A DNA stretch of 64,000 bases from Rhodoferax_B ferrireducens_A (GCF_031458075.1 NZ_JAVDXT010000006.1:62001-126000); one strand, 5' to 3'. Shown: positions 19,395 through 28,285, counted from the first letter of the stretch. Notes: a model not told the origin generated them from the sequence alone. Numbers and translations are program-made.

Positions 19395-20849
19395 ATGTAC
19401 CTTGGACTCGATTTAGGCACCTCCGAACTCAAAGCCCTGCTGCTGGCAGACGACCACCGGGTCGTCGCCGTGGCGCATGCGCAGCTCACCGTGCAGCAAC
19501 CCCAGCCGTTGTGGTCCGAGCAAGACCCCTACAGCTGGTGGCGGGCGCTGGAGTCGGTCATGGACCAACTGGCCAACGGCCACCGCACAGCTTTGTCGGC
19601 GGTGCGGGCCATCGGCCTGTCGGGCCAGATGCATGGCGCGGTGCTGCTGGATGCGCAAGACAAGGTGCTACGCCCGGCGATCCTGTGGAACGACGGTCGC
19701 AGCGGCGCCGCCTGCGTGGCCTTGACCCAGGCCGTGCCCGAGCTTGCCCAGATCACCGGCAACCTGGCCATGCCGGGTTTTACCGCGCCCAAGCTGTGGT
19801 GGCTGCGCGAGAACGAGCCCGACATCTTCAACCGCACCGCCCGCGTGCTGCTGCCCAAGGACTATCTGCGTTTGCTGCTGACTGGCGAGGCGGTGACCGA
19901 CTGCTCCGATGCCTCTGGCACCCTGTGGCTGGATGTGGGCGCACGCCGCTGGTCGGCACCGCTGTTGGCGGCGTGCGGCCTGGACGAGTCGCACATGCCG
20001 CGCGTGGTCGAGGGCAGCGCCGTCGCGGCCGGCCTGTCGGCCGCCATCGCCGCCCGCTGGGGCCTGCGCGCCGGCCTGCCGGTGGCCGGTGGCGGCGGCG
20101 ACAACGCGGCCAGTGCCGTCGGCATGGGGGTCGTATCCCCGGGGCAAGGTTTTGTGTCGCTGGGTACCTCGGGCGTGGTGTTTTTGGCTACCGACAGCTT
20201 CCGCCCGAATCCGGCGCAGGCCGTGCATGCCTTCTGCCATGCGCTGCCGCAGCGCTGGCACCAGATGTCGGTGATGCTGTCGGCCGCCAGCGCCGTGAGC
20301 TGGGCCACCAAGCTACTCAAGTTCGAGAATGAGGCCGCGCTGCTGGCCGCGGCCGCCCAGCTGTCGCCCAGCGCGCGGGCCCAGGCGCCGCTGTTTCTGC
20401 CCTATCTGTCGGGCGAGCGCTCTCCGCACAACAACCCGAACGCGCAAGGCGTGCTGTTCGGCCTGACCCACAGCCATGACGCGGCGGCCATGGCCTATGC
20501 CGTGGTCGAGGGTGTGAATTTCGGCCTCTGTGACGGCTGGCGCACCCTGGCCACCGACCAGCCCATCGGCGCGCTGTCGGTGGTGGGCGGCGGCGCCCGC
20601 AGCGCCTGGTGGTCGCAAGAGCTGGCCAACACCCTGGGCGTGCCGCTGGTGACCCAAGAGGGCGGTGCCACCGGCGGCGCACTCGGCGCGGCACGGCTGG
20701 CCTGGCTGGCCGACGGCGGCGTGGAGGCCGAGGTCTGCCTGAGCCCACCCGTGGCCCAGCGTTTCGATCCGGTAGCCCAGCCGACTGCCGAGGCCGCGCG
20801 CTACCAGCGTTTCCGGGCGCTGTACCAGGCCTTGCGCAATAGTTTTTAA
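19395..20849 (+). CDS. xylB: Xylulokinase
   Basis: 484-residue FGGY sugar kinase that phosphorylates D-xylulose to D-xylulose 5-phosphate using ATP. The N-terminal phosphate motif GLDLGTSELKALL, the substrate segment GLSGQMHGAVLLD...AILWNDGRS and the C-terminal motif VVGGGARSAWWSQELANTLGVPL are typical of XylB, and the length matches. Downstream of the polyol operon, it completes D-arabinitol to D-xylulose to X5P and entry to the pentose phosphate pathway. It is separated from the AraC gene by a 127-base spacer with a repeat and a palindrome, so it may have its own promoter. Confidence 0.93.
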   Translation: MYLGLDLGTSELKALLLADDHRVVAVAHAQLTVQQPQPLWSEQDPYSWWRALESVMDQLANGHRTALSAVRAIGLSGQMHGAVLLDAQDKVLRPAILWNDGRSGAACVALTQAVPELAQITGNLAMPGFTAPKLWWLRENEPDIFNRTARVLLPKDYLRLLLTGEAVTDCSDASGTLWLDVGARRWSAPLLAACGLDESHMPRVVEGSAVAAGLSAAIAARWGLRAGLPVAGGGGDNAASAVGMGVVSPGQGFVSLGTSGVVFLATDSFRPNPAQAVHAFCHALPQRWHQMSVMLSAASAVSWATKLLKFENEAALLAAAAQLSPSARAQAPLFLPYLSGERSPHNNPNAQGVLFGLTHSHDAAAMAYAVVEGVNFGLCDGWRTLATDQPIGALSVVGGGARSAWWSQELANTLGVPLVTQEGGATGGALGAARLAWLADGGVEAEVCLSPPVAQRFDPVAQPTAEAARYQRFRALYQALRNSF

Positions 20850-20855
20850 GCCTTT

Positions 20856-20908
20856 TTGGCCTCTGGCGCTTATAGATCCTGCGGAAGCAGCTATTGAATC
20901 CATAGCGA
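20856..20908 (+). repeat. Dispersed repeat copy (c) after xylB
   Basis: GGCCTCTGGCGCTTATAG, then CTGCGGAAGCAGCTATT and a trailing CATAGCG, just after the xylB stop. It matches the order of elements in copies f, g and h. Confidence 0.7.
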
Positions 20909-20932
20909 TTGCCGGCTGGGCCACAATCGCGT

Positions 20933-21280
20933 ATGCCCCATCCCCCTGCGTCCGAATGGCAGGTGCTGCACATCCATCCTGCGGCACCGGCTAAACCCGC
21001 GGTCGGCGCGCCCTGCAACGGCTGCGGCGTCTGCTGCCTGTCGGCGCCATGCCCGCTCGGCATGCTGCTGTCGCGCCGCCGCACCGGCGCCTGCGCGGCC
21101 CTGCGCTGGGACGGTGAGCACAGCCGCTATCTGTGTGGCGCCATCAGCCAGCCTACGGATGTGCTGGCTCCGCGCTGGCGCTGGACGGCGCCGTTGCTGG
21201 GCCGCTGGGCCCGGCGCTGGGTCGCAGCGGGTGTGGGCTGTGATTCGAGCTTGCAGGTGGGGCCACCGCCCCCGGTTTAG
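20933..21280 (+). CDS. Small Cys-rich protein (YkgJ-like CxxCxxCC motif)
   Basis: 115-residue protein of unknown function. The central motif PCNGCGVCCLSAPCPLG is a cluster of five cysteines like that in YkgJ/Fe-S-type zinc or iron-sulfur proteins, followed by another cysteine in GACAAL and one in YLCGAI. The C-terminal part is Trp/Arg-rich (WRWTAPLLGRWARRW) and amphipathic. Start at ATG 20933 (MPHPPASEW) is the best-supported, though without a clear ribosome site. Its stop overlaps by three bases the stop of the convergent prfC. A metal-binding role is an inference from the cysteines only. Confidence 0.7.
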   Translation: MPHPPASEWQVLHIHPAAPAKPAVGAPCNGCGVCCLSAPCPLGMLLSRRRTGACAALRWDGEHSRYLCGAISQPTDVLAPRWRWTAPLLGRWARRWVAAGVGCDSSLQVGPPPPV

Positions 21281-22905
21281 CCCGCGCTTTGCAGCGCCAG
21301 CCCCGCATGCTCGCGCAGCGGGTGGAAATGGATCTTCGGAAAACGCTCCTGCGCCAGCCGCACGTCGTAGGGCGAGGTGCAGAGGTAGGCCAGGGTTTCG
21401 GCTGCGTCATTCGCCATGCGCATCGGGTAGGCGTCGGTAAAGGCGCGCAGCTCGGCTGGGGTGTCGGCGGTGATCCAGCGGGCGCCGGTGTACTGGCAGC
21501 CTTCCAGGCGCACATCGGCGTCGTATTCGGCTTTCAGGCGGTGCTGCACCACTTCAAACTGCAGCTGGCCCACGGCGCCCAGCAGCATGGGGCCGCCGAC
21601 GTTGGGGCGGAACACCTGGATCGCGCCTTCTTCGCCCAGCTGGGCCAGGCCTTGCTGCAGCTGCTTGGTGCGCAGCGGGTTCTTCAAGATCACGGTCATG
21701 AACAGTTCGGGCGCGAAGAAGGGCAGGCCGGTGAACTGCAGGCTGGCGCCGTCGGTAATCGTGTCGCCCAGCTGCACGCCGCCATGGGTGGTAAAGCCGA
21801 TGATGTCGCCCGCATAGGCTTCGTCCACGGCTTCGCGGCGCTGGCTCAGGAAGGTCACCACGCTGGTCGGGCGCAGCTCTTTGGCGGTGCGCTGCACCCT
21901 GAGCTTCATGCCCGGCGTGTATTTGCCGGATGCCATGCGCACAAAGGCAATGCGGTCGCGGTGCGCCGGGTCCATATTCGCCTGCACCTTGAACACTACG
22001 CCGGCGAAGGCTTTGTCTTCGGGCTGGATTTCCTTGACCACCGGCTGGCGGTTCACCAGGGTGGTGCTGGTGCGCGGCTGCGGCGCAGGCGCCAGATCGA
22101 CCAGGGCGTCGAGCACTTCCATGACCCCGAAGTTGTTCACGCCGGAGCCGAAGAACACCGGTGTTTGCTTGCCGGCCAGGAAGGCCTGCAAGTCCCAGGC
22201 GGGGGAGGCGCCGGCGGCCAGCTCCATGCTTTGCTCGGCGGTTTCGAACTCGTGGCCGAAGCGCTTCAGCAGTTCGTCGCGGTTGTCCAGGGCGATGGTT
22301 TCAAACTCCTGCGGCAGGCGTTCCTTGCCGGAGTCGAACACCGTCATGGTCTGGGTACGCAGATTCATGATGCCGCCAAAGGTCTTGCCCTGGCCGACCG
22401 GCCAGGTCATGGGTACGCAGGGCATGCCGAGTTCGCGTTCGATCTCGTCCAGGATGTCCAGCGGCTCGCGCACTTCGCGGTCCATCTTGTTGACGAAGGT
22501 GATGATGGGCGTGTCGCGCTGGCGGCAGACTTCGATCAGGCGGCGGGTCTGGGCTTCCACACCGTTGGCCGCGTCGATCACCATCAGCGCCGAGTCCACC
22601 GCGGTCAGCACGCGGTAGGTGTCTTCCGAGAAGTCCTTGTGGCCGGGTGTGTCCAGCAGGTTGATCACGTGGTCGCGGTACAGCATCTGCATCACCGACG
22701 AGGCTACCGAGATGCCGCGCTGCTTCTCGATTTCCATCCAGTCGCTGGTGGCGTGGCGGGTGGCCTTGCGGGCCTTCACAGAACCGGCGATCTGGATCGC
22801 GCCCGAGAACAACAACAGCTTTTCGGTCAGCGTGGTTTTACCCGCATCCGGGTGGGAAATGATCGCAAACGTGCGGCGGCGGCGGGTTTCGGAGGCGTAG
22901 GACAA
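21277..22905 (-). CDS. prfC: Peptide chain release factor 3
   Basis: 542-residue translational GTPase that removes RF1/RF2 from the ribosome after termination. G1 is SHPDAGKTT (residues 17-25); the switch segment EKQRGISVASSVM, G3 DTPGH and G4 NKMD are all visible. The length and the N-terminal TRRRRTFAIISHPDAGKTT are those of bacterial RF3, which distinguishes it from EF-G and TypA. A housekeeping gene, apparently independent of its neighbours. Confidence 0.97.
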   Translation of the reverse strand: MSYASETRRRRTFAIISHPDAGKTTLTEKLLLFSGAIQIAGSVKARKATRHATSDWMEIEKQRGISVASSVMQMLYRDHVINLLDTPGHKDFSEDTYRVLTAVDSALMVIDAANGVEAQTRRLIEVCRQRDTPIITFVNKMDREVREPLDILDEIERELGMPCVPMTWPVGQGKTFGGIMNLRTQTMTVFDSGKERLPQEFETIALDNRDELLKRFGHEFETAEQSMELAAGASPAWDLQAFLAGKQTPVFFGSGVNNFGVMEVLDALVDLAPAPQPRTSTTLVNRQPVVKEIQPEDKAFAGVVFKVQANMDPAHRDRIAFVRMASGKYTPGMKLRVQRTAKELRPTSVVTFLSQRREAVDEAYAGDIIGFTTHGGVQLGDTITDGASLQFTGLPFFAPELFMTVILKNPLRTKQLQQGLAQLGEEGAIQVFRPNVGGPMLLGAVGQLQFEVVQHRLKAEYDADVRLEGCQYTGARWITADTPAELRAFTDAYPMRMANDAAETLAYLCTSPYDVRLAQERFPKIHFHPLREHAGLALQSAG

Positions 22906-23020
22906 GGTGGTTTCCAGGGCAAAAACAGGGCGCTGCCGGGTGGGCAGGCAACCCGCGATTTTAACCAGCGGCCCCGCCGTATAGCATCGAGCCCTTGCCA
23001 GGGAGTTTTGCAGAGAGTCC

Positions 23021-24745
23021 CTAGACCTTGGCTCCCGCCTTGATCAGCGCAGCCCGCACCTCTTGTTGATCGCCGAAGGTTGCCAGGATCAGCGCGCTGA
23101 TGCTCCTTTGTCCGGGGTCGACCGCATTGGGGCTCGCGCCCGCCTTGAGCAGCGGGCCCACGGCAGCGCTGTTGTAGTGCTTGATGGCGTCGATCAAGGC
23201 TGCGTCGAGTTCCTTGCGCCCTGAGAAGGCGTTGGAGTCGAGCCGAAATTGGACCTGTCCCTCGCAATGGGCGCGCACCGCTTCGCCCAAGGAGCCCACC
23301 CGGTCACATGGGTCCATCAGATTCCCGGCTTGGGGGCTGGCAGCACGCAGCGCCAGTTGCAAACCCATGTAGTTGCCGTTCGACGCATACGTCGTGTCAT
23401 CCGAGAGCAGAAAGGCGGAGTGCCCATCGGCGTTCGCCGTCTGCACCACCAACTGCAAGCGCACATCCTGGTCGCCTGCCAGGCCCTGCGGCAGCGTGAG
23501 TTGAAAGATGCCATCGCTGCGCAGGGCCACGGGGTCTTTTGCCAGATCAACCACCCAGGGCAGGGGCTCGCTTTGCGCCAAGGTGGTGGTGGTGCCGTCG
23601 CTGGCGGCCTGGCTCAGCACCAGACGAATGCTTTCCACCCGGCAGTTGACAGCCGGTTTACAGGCACTCGCTGGCGCGAGCGCCAGCTGCTGAATGCGCA
23701 TGCGCAACTCCCCGCGGTTCACTTGTGCCTGGCCTTGCAGGTGGACGCGCAAGTGCCCATCGTCGAGTAGCCAGTTGCTTAGCAGTACTGCAAACTCCGG
23801 TGTGCGCACGCGCGTGCTCAGGCGCCAGGACGCATCGGTTTCGTCCACGCCGCGCACGCGCTCCACCCCCGCTACCGCAGCATCTTCGACCACCGACACG
23901 CTGTCCGTCGACATGGTCATGACCGGCCAGTCCTCGGGCGGCGCATCCGGCGACCACATGGGTAGCAGCAAGCGCCAAGCTACCCAGCCCACCGCGCCGA
24001 GGGACAGTGCGAACGCACCGCGCCGGACCCAGCGAAGGCCACTTCGGACGCGTGCTGGCGACGGAAGCCTAGACGCATAGTCCGGCTCAGGCAGTTCCGA
24101 AGTCGACGGGGCGTTGGTATCTGGTTGTAACGAATCCGAGGCTTCGTCTCCGCTGTCTAAGCCGGTTGCGCGGGACGTTTCGGCTTGGGTCTCAATGTGA
24201 AAAGGCCATGTCGCTTCATCTCCCTGGAGCACCAGGGAAACGTACCAAAGGTCGTCCTCTGAACCCGGCAGATCGGTGGGAAGGGTGAATTCGACCGTGA
24301 CGGCCTGCACCATGAGCTCGCCGTCCACCAGCGAGGGGACCGGGCTGGCCATAAATTTGCGCTCCCAGACGCGCCCAAAGCCACTCATATCCTCGTCCGG
24401 CGAATCAATGGTCGCCAGCAGCGTCCATGCCTGCGCCCTCAGAGGCCGGGTCAGGGTGAAGGTTGCCATCGTGGGCACGCCATGGGGCACCGGGTCCTGC
24501 GAGAGTTGCAGTGTGACGCCATTGCCGCGCAGGCGGCTGAGCCAGAGCAATAGGGTGCCTACGGCAAGCCCCACACCCGTGAGTGCCGCCACGCCTTTGA
24601 ACCATTCCGCAAGGCCAGGCTCGGGCATGACCAACCCCCAGGCCAGCGCGTTCCAGACGATGGCGATCACTGCCAACATCGGTGCGCCAGTGCCGGGTGA
24701 GGTTTTGCGGTGGGACATCGTATTTTTCATATGGGGCATTTTCAC
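23021..24745 (-). CDS. Membrane protein with C-terminal ankyrin-like repeats, function unknown
   Basis: 574 residues; I do not recognise a named family. Two hydrophobic helices lie near residues 22-42 and 50-70 and a third near 230-255, suggesting a small N-terminal membrane anchor, an extra-membrane beta-rich domain between, and a long soluble C-terminal part. The last ~60 residues read as one and a half ankyrin-like repeats (YNSAAVGPLLKAGASPNAVD, then ALILATFGDQQEVRAALIKAGA). Two cysteine pairs occur (CKPAVNC; CDRVG..HCEG), consistent with disulfides. The start is taken as GTG 24745, nine bases after a GGAGGT site; ATG codons at 24739, 24730 and 24718 are alternatives. It is divergent from the ureide cluster. 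Confidence 0.7.
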   Translation of the reverse strand: MKMPHMKNTMSHRKTSPGTGAPMLAVIAIVWNALAWGLVMPEPGLAEWFKGVAALTGVGLAVGTLLLWLSRLRGNGVTLQLSQDPVPHGVPTMATFTLTRPLRAQAWTLLATIDSPDEDMSGFGRVWERKFMASPVPSLVDGELMVQAVTVEFTLPTDLPGSEDDLWYVSLVLQGDEATWPFHIETQAETSRATGLDSGDEASDSLQPDTNAPSTSELPEPDYASRLPSPARVRSGLRWVRRGAFALSLGAVGWVAWRLLLPMWSPDAPPEDWPVMTMSTDSVSVVEDAAVAGVERVRGVDETDASWRLSTRVRTPEFAVLLSNWLLDDGHLRVHLQGQAQVNRGELRMRIQQLALAPASACKPAVNCRVESIRLVLSQAASDGTTTTLAQSEPLPWVVDLAKDPVALRSDGIFQLTLPQGLAGDQDVRLQLVVQTANADGHSAFLLSDDTTYASNGNYMGLQLALRAASPQAGNLMDPCDRVGSLGEAVRAHCEGQVQFRLDSNAFSGRKELDAALIDAIKHYNSAAVGPLLKAGASPNAVDPGQRSISALILATFGDQQEVRAALIKAGAKV

Positions 24746-24851
24746 CGCACCCGCACCTCCTCAAATTTTGCCCTTATGCGCGTTGCGGGCCACGGTGCCG
24801 ACCCCGAGGACGCAGCGCTTGAGGAGCTCGGCCAGATGCCCATCGTGGTCG

Positions 24852-24880
24852 TTCAAATTGGCACATTGCTTGCATCTTAT
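24852..24880 (+). promoter_or_regulatory. Candidate promoter of the atzFGEH unit
   Basis: TTCAAA and TCTTAT separated by exactly 17 bases, each four of six matches to the sigma-70 consensus. The expected transcription start would lie inside the operator at 24877-24901, leaving a leader of only about 20 bases before ATG 24908. Confidence 0.5.
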
Positions 24881-24901
24881 CTTGGATACAAGTTGGGATG
24901 C
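24877..24901. promoter_or_regulatory. Operator 1 of the ureide cluster (predicted GntR site)
   Basis: Contains CTTGGATACAAG, an imperfect palindrome, within a 25-base stretch whose reverse complement is identical at 22 of 25 positions to 28684-28708. It overlaps the candidate -10 region and ends six bases before the atzF start codon, a repressor position. Here GCATC/GATGC arms flank the core as an extended palindrome. Confidence 0.75.
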
Positions 24902-24907
24902 TTTAAA

Positions 24908-26635
24908 ATGGTGCAAACCGAAATCCTGGAAACTGGCGATATAGCTGATCGTCTTGGTGGCCACGCCCCTTCGGCCTGGTTGTCGCGGTGTGACTCGCCT
25001 TTTGCGAATGCGCTGGAGGGGGCTTTGTCCGGCCTGCAATTTGCGGTCAAAGACAATCTGGATGTGCAGGGGCTACCGACCACGGCGGCCTGTCCGGCCT
25101 TTGCCTACGCGGCTACAGCCCACGCCGCTGTGGTGCACAAGCTGCTCAAGGCTGGTGCGTCGCTGCTGGGTAAGACCAACCTGGACCAGTTTGCCTGCGG
25201 CCTGAATGGCACGCGCTCGCCTTTTGGTGCGGTGCCGAATGCGTTCGACCCCGCCTATGTGTCGGGGGGCTCCAGCTCGGGTTCGGCCTATGTGGTGGCC
25301 ACCGGGCAGGTCGACTTTGCGCTGGGTACGGATACCGCCGGCTCGGGGCGGGTGCCGGCCGGGCTGAACAATATTGTGGGCATCAAGCCGTCCAAAGGGC
25401 TGATCAGTAGCCGCGGCCTGGTGCCGGCCGCTCAGAGTGTGGACTGTGTGTCCATTTTTGCCCGCACTGTGGGCACGGCTGCCCGGGTGCTGGAGGCGGC
25501 CATGGGCTATGACGCGCTGGACCCGTATTCGCGCGACCTGGTTTTGGCGCGTACCGCCTTTCCTGCACGGTTCCGGTTTGGTGTGCCGTCGGAGCTGGTG
25601 TTCTTTGGGGATGCAGCCGCAGAGGTGGCGTTCCAGCAGGCCATGCAGCGCCTGGTGGAGATGGGCGGCACGCCCGTGTCCATCGATTACGCACCGCTGG
25701 CGGCTGCGGCTGCGCTGCTGTACGACAGCGCCCTGGTGGCCGAGCGCTATGCCGCCGTGCGCGGTTTCTTCGACGCCCATGCCGACCAGGTGATGGAGCC
25801 GGTGCGCAGTATTCTGGCGGCCGGGCAGGGCTACAGCGCAGCCGATGTGTTTGACGCGCAGGCGCGGCTGCGTGCTTACGGGCAGCAAGCCGCCGCCATG
25901 TGGGCGGGCAGGAGCGCCATCGACCTGCTGCTGGTGCCCACGGCTCCCACTCACTACACGATTGCCCAGATGCAGGCCGACCCGGTGGTGCTGAACCGCA
26001 ACCTGGGCGCCTATACCAACTTCGTTAATCTGCTGGACTACGCGGCAATCTCCGTGCCCAGCAGCATCCGGCCCGACGGCTTGCCGTTTGGCATCACGCT
26101 GATCGGCCCCTGCGGTAGCGACTGGCAGCTGGCCGAACTGGGCCAGCGATACCACCACGCCAGCGGCATGCTGCAAGGCGCGGTGGACCTGCCCCTGCCT
26201 GCGCCGCAGAGTATTCCGGGCCTGCAGCCACAGGCGGTGGCGCGTGTGGCTGTCGTGGGCGCCCATCTATCGGGTATGCCCTTGAACAGCCAATTGACCG
26301 AGCGCCAGGCCACGCTGCTGGCCAGCACCTTGACCGCCCCCGACTACCAGTTGTTTGCTTTGCCTGGTACTGTGCCGCCCAAACCCGGTCTGCTGCGCGT
26401 AGCCCCCGGCTTGGGCAGGCAGATCGTGGTGGAGGTATGGGAGATGCCGTTAGCGCATTACGGTTCGTTCGTTGCGCTCATTCCTGCGCCCCTGGGTATC
26501 GGCACCTTGGCTCTGGCTGATGGCAGCACGGTACAAGGTTTTATCTGCGAACCGCAGGCTTTGCAGGGGGCTACGGACATTTCGCATTTCGGCGGCTGGC
26601 GTGCGTACATGGCCAGCGGCAGCCATGCCGGGTGA
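24908..26635 (+). CDS. atzF: Allophanate hydrolase (AtzF-like)
   Basis: 575-residue amidase-signature enzyme that hydrolyses allophanate, releasing ammonia and CO2. The Ser-cisSer-Lys triad is visible as Lys48 (FAVKDN), Ser122 (GGSSSGS) and Ser146 (DTAGSGRVP). The C-terminal ~120 residues (from about 455) form the extra AtzF/DUR domain ending GTLALADGSTVQGFICEP and ISHFGGWRAYM, which separates it from ordinary amidases. Start ATG 24908 lies directly after the operator; there is only a weak ribosome site, so a short leader is likely. It heads atzF-G-E-H. Final step of biuret, cyanurate and urea-carboxylate nitrogen release. Confidence 0.92.
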   Translation: MVQTEILETGDIADRLGGHAPSAWLSRCDSPFANALEGALSGLQFAVKDNLDVQGLPTTAACPAFAYAATAHAAVVHKLLKAGASLLGKTNLDQFACGLNGTRSPFGAVPNAFDPAYVSGGSSSGSAYVVATGQVDFALGTDTAGSGRVPAGLNNIVGIKPSKGLISSRGLVPAAQSVDCVSIFARTVGTAARVLEAAMGYDALDPYSRDLVLARTAFPARFRFGVPSELVFFGDAAAEVAFQQAMQRLVEMGGTPVSIDYAPLAAAAALLYDSALVAERYAAVRGFFDAHADQVMEPVRSILAAGQGYSAADVFDAQARLRAYGQQAAAMWAGRSAIDLLLVPTAPTHYTIAQMQADPVVLNRNLGAYTNFVNLLDYAAISVPSSIRPDGLPFGITLIGPCGSDWQLAELGQRYHHASGMLQGAVDLPLPAPQSIPGLQPQAVARVAVVGAHLSGMPLNSQLTERQATLLASTLTAPDYQLFALPGTVPPKPGLLRVAPGLGRQIVVEVWEMPLAHYGSFVALIPAPLGIGTLALADGSTVQGFICEPQALQGATDISHFGGWRAYMASGSHAG

Positions 26636-26657
26636 TTTTTCAGCGAAAGGCGCGGTG

Positions 26658-26858
26658 ATGACGGAGCAGCAAATGGAAACCTATGTCGATGCGGCCGCCA
26701 CCGCGCTGGGCCTGGAGCTGGGTGATGCGCGCTCTGGCGTGCTGCGCTACTACGCCCTGGCTGCGGGCATGGCCGAGCTGGTGCAGGCCGTGCCCTTGAC
26801 GGTGCAGGACGAGTCACCCATGGCCTTCATTCCTGTGTCGCCCGGAGATGCGCCATGA
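26658..26858 (+). CDS. atzG: AtzG-like small subunit (DUF4089) of carboxybiuret hydrolase
   Basis: 66-residue protein, too short to be noticed by many gene callers. Start ATG 26658 follows GAAAGG; the sequence METYVDAAATALGLELG then LRYYALAAGMAELVQAVPL fits the DUF4089/AtzG family, whose members wrap around AtzE and are needed to make it stable and active. Its stop overlaps the atzE start by four bases (ATGA), as expected for subunits made in equal amounts. Placement between atzF and atzE supports the call strongly. Confidence 0.87.
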   Translation: MTEQQMETYVDAAATALGLELGDARSGVLRYYALAAGMAELVQAVPLTVQDESPMAFIPVSPGDAP

Positions 26859-28276
26859 CGTCCACTAAGGCATGGTGGCAGCAGGACGCCACCCGTATGG
26901 CTCACGCCGTGGCGGCCCGTGAAGTGACGGCCACACAGTTGGTGCGAGCCTGCCTGGACCGGATTGCGGCCACCGACCGGCGCGTCAACGCTTTCACCGA
27001 CCTGGTGTCGGCGCGCGCCCTGGAGCGTGCGGCGCGAATCGACAGCGGCCTGGCCGATGGTTCCCAGGCCGTGTTGCCCTTGCTCGGCGTGCCGTTTGCG
27101 GTGAAAAACCTGTTTGACATCGCCGGCCTGCGCACCCTGGCCGGCTCGAAGATCGAGCGCGACAGCCCACCCGCCACGCAAGACGGCCTGCTGGTGCAGC
27201 GCATGGAGGCGGCTGGCGCCATCCTGATCGGCGCGCTGAACATGGACGAATACGCCTACGGCTTCACCACCGAGAACAGCCACGAAGGCGCGTGCCACAA
27301 CCCGCACAACCTGGACCTTACGGCCGGCGGCTCGTCGGGCGGAAGTGCTGCTGCAGTGGCAGCCGGCCAGGTGCCTTTGACTCTGGGCTCGGACACCAAT
27401 GGCTCGATCCGCGTGCCGTCCTCTCTGTGCGGCATCTTCGGCCTGAAACCCACCTTTGGGCGCCTGCCGCGCACCGGCAGCTTTCCGTTTGTCACCAGCC
27501 TGGACCACCTGGGGCCGTTCGCGCGCAGCGTGCGCGACCTGGCGTTGGCCTACGACGCGATGCAGGGTGATGAGGAAAAAGGGCTGCACCGGGACGCAGG
27601 ATGTGCGCAACGTGCTACAGAATTTGTAGTAGATGAGCTGGACCTGGGCATCCAGGGCTTGCGGATTGGCGTGCTGGGCGGCTATTTCCACGACAACGCC
27701 TTGTCCGAGGCCCGCAGCGCCGTGGCCAAGGTCGCCAAGGCCCTGGGGGCGCGCGATACGGTCGAGCTACCGCTGGTCGAAGCCGGCCGCGCCGCGGCCT
27801 TCCTGATCACCAATTCAGAAGGTGCAGCCTTGCATCTGGACAATTTGCGCGCGCGTGCCAGCGACTTCGAGCCCCTATCGCGCGACCGCTTTCTGGCCGG
27901 CGCGCTGATCCCTGCGGCCTGGGTGGCGCGGGCCCAGCGAGTGCGCACCCGGTATGCGCGGGCCGCCGCCCAGGTGTTTGAAAAGTACGACCTGCTGCTG
28001 GCACCCGCCACGCCATGCGCCGCTACGCCGATTGGCGCCGAGCGCATGCATCTGAACGGACGCGACCTGCCGCTGCGCCCGAACATGGGTGTGCTGACGC
28101 AGCCGATTTCCTGCATCGGCCTGCCAGTCTGTGCGGTACCGGTGTGGGGTGCGCATCCGGTCTTGCCGATAGGCGTGCAGGTGATTGCTGCGCCCTGGCG
28201 CGAAGACCTGGTGCTGCGCGCCGCCGCGGTGTTGGAGGCGGCTGGCGTGTGCCGCGCTCCAGTAGCCAAACTTTGA
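26855..28276 (+). CDS. atzE: 1-carboxybiuret hydrolase catalytic subunit (AtzE-like amidase)
   Basis: 473-residue amidase-signature protein. The triad is Lys84 (FAVKNLFD), Ser160 (GGSSGGS) and Ser184 (DTNGSIRVPSS). The segment NMDEYAYGFTTENSHEGACHNP is characteristic of AtzE and GatA-like members. With AtzG it removes ammonia from 1-carboxybiuret, the ring-opened intermediate of cyanuric acid breakdown; it would equally serve a carboxylated product from triuret. Compared with what I remember of the family, the stretch near residues 245-262 (nt 27590-27635) is unusual and matches the dispersed repeat found between genes here. ATG overlaps the atzG stop. The specific substrate is inferred from the neighbours. 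Confidence 0.88.
   Translation: MTSTKAWWQQDATRMAHAVAAREVTATQLVRACLDRIAATDRRVNAFTDLVSARALERAARIDSGLADGSQAVLPLLGVPFAVKNLFDIAGLRTLAGSKIERDSPPATQDGLLVQRMEAAGAILIGALNMDEYAYGFTTENSHEGACHNPHNLDLTAGGSSGGSAAAVAAGQVPLTLGSDTNGSIRVPSSLCGIFGLKPTFGRLPRTGSFPFVTSLDHLGPFARSVRDLALAYDAMQGDEEKGLHRDAGCAQRATEFVVDELDLGIQGLRIGVLGGYFHDNALSEARSAVAKVAKALGARDTVELPLVEAGRAAAFLITNSEGAALHLDNLRARASDFEPLSRDRFLAGALIPAAWVARAQRVRTRYARAAAQVFEKYDLLLAPATPCAATPIGAERMHLNGRDLPLRPNMGVLTQPISCIGLPVCAVPVWGAHPVLPIGVQVIAAPWREDLVLRAAAVLEAAGVCRAPVAKL
27591..27634 (+). repeat. Possible intragenic copy (d) of the dispersed repeat, inside atzE
   Basis: GACGCAGG..TGTGCGCAACGTGCTACAGAATTTGTAG follows the pattern GCAGG-TGCGCA-N4-GCTAY-AAT of the intergenic copies, is in frame, and encodes a surface-like stretch after YDAMQGDEEKG. 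Similarity is partial. Confidence 0.4.
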
Positions 28277-28285
28277 GGGATCCCT

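Noticed and set aside
21289..23043. 584-codon plus-strand frame opposite prfC
   Set aside because: Antisense to RF3, which has complete GTPase motifs; no start signal or domain supports the antisense frame.
24746..24907. Guanidine-type riboswitch upstream of the ureide genes
   Set aside because: No paired hairpins with ACGR loops or ykkC-like core; the space is better explained by a promoter and the GntR operator.
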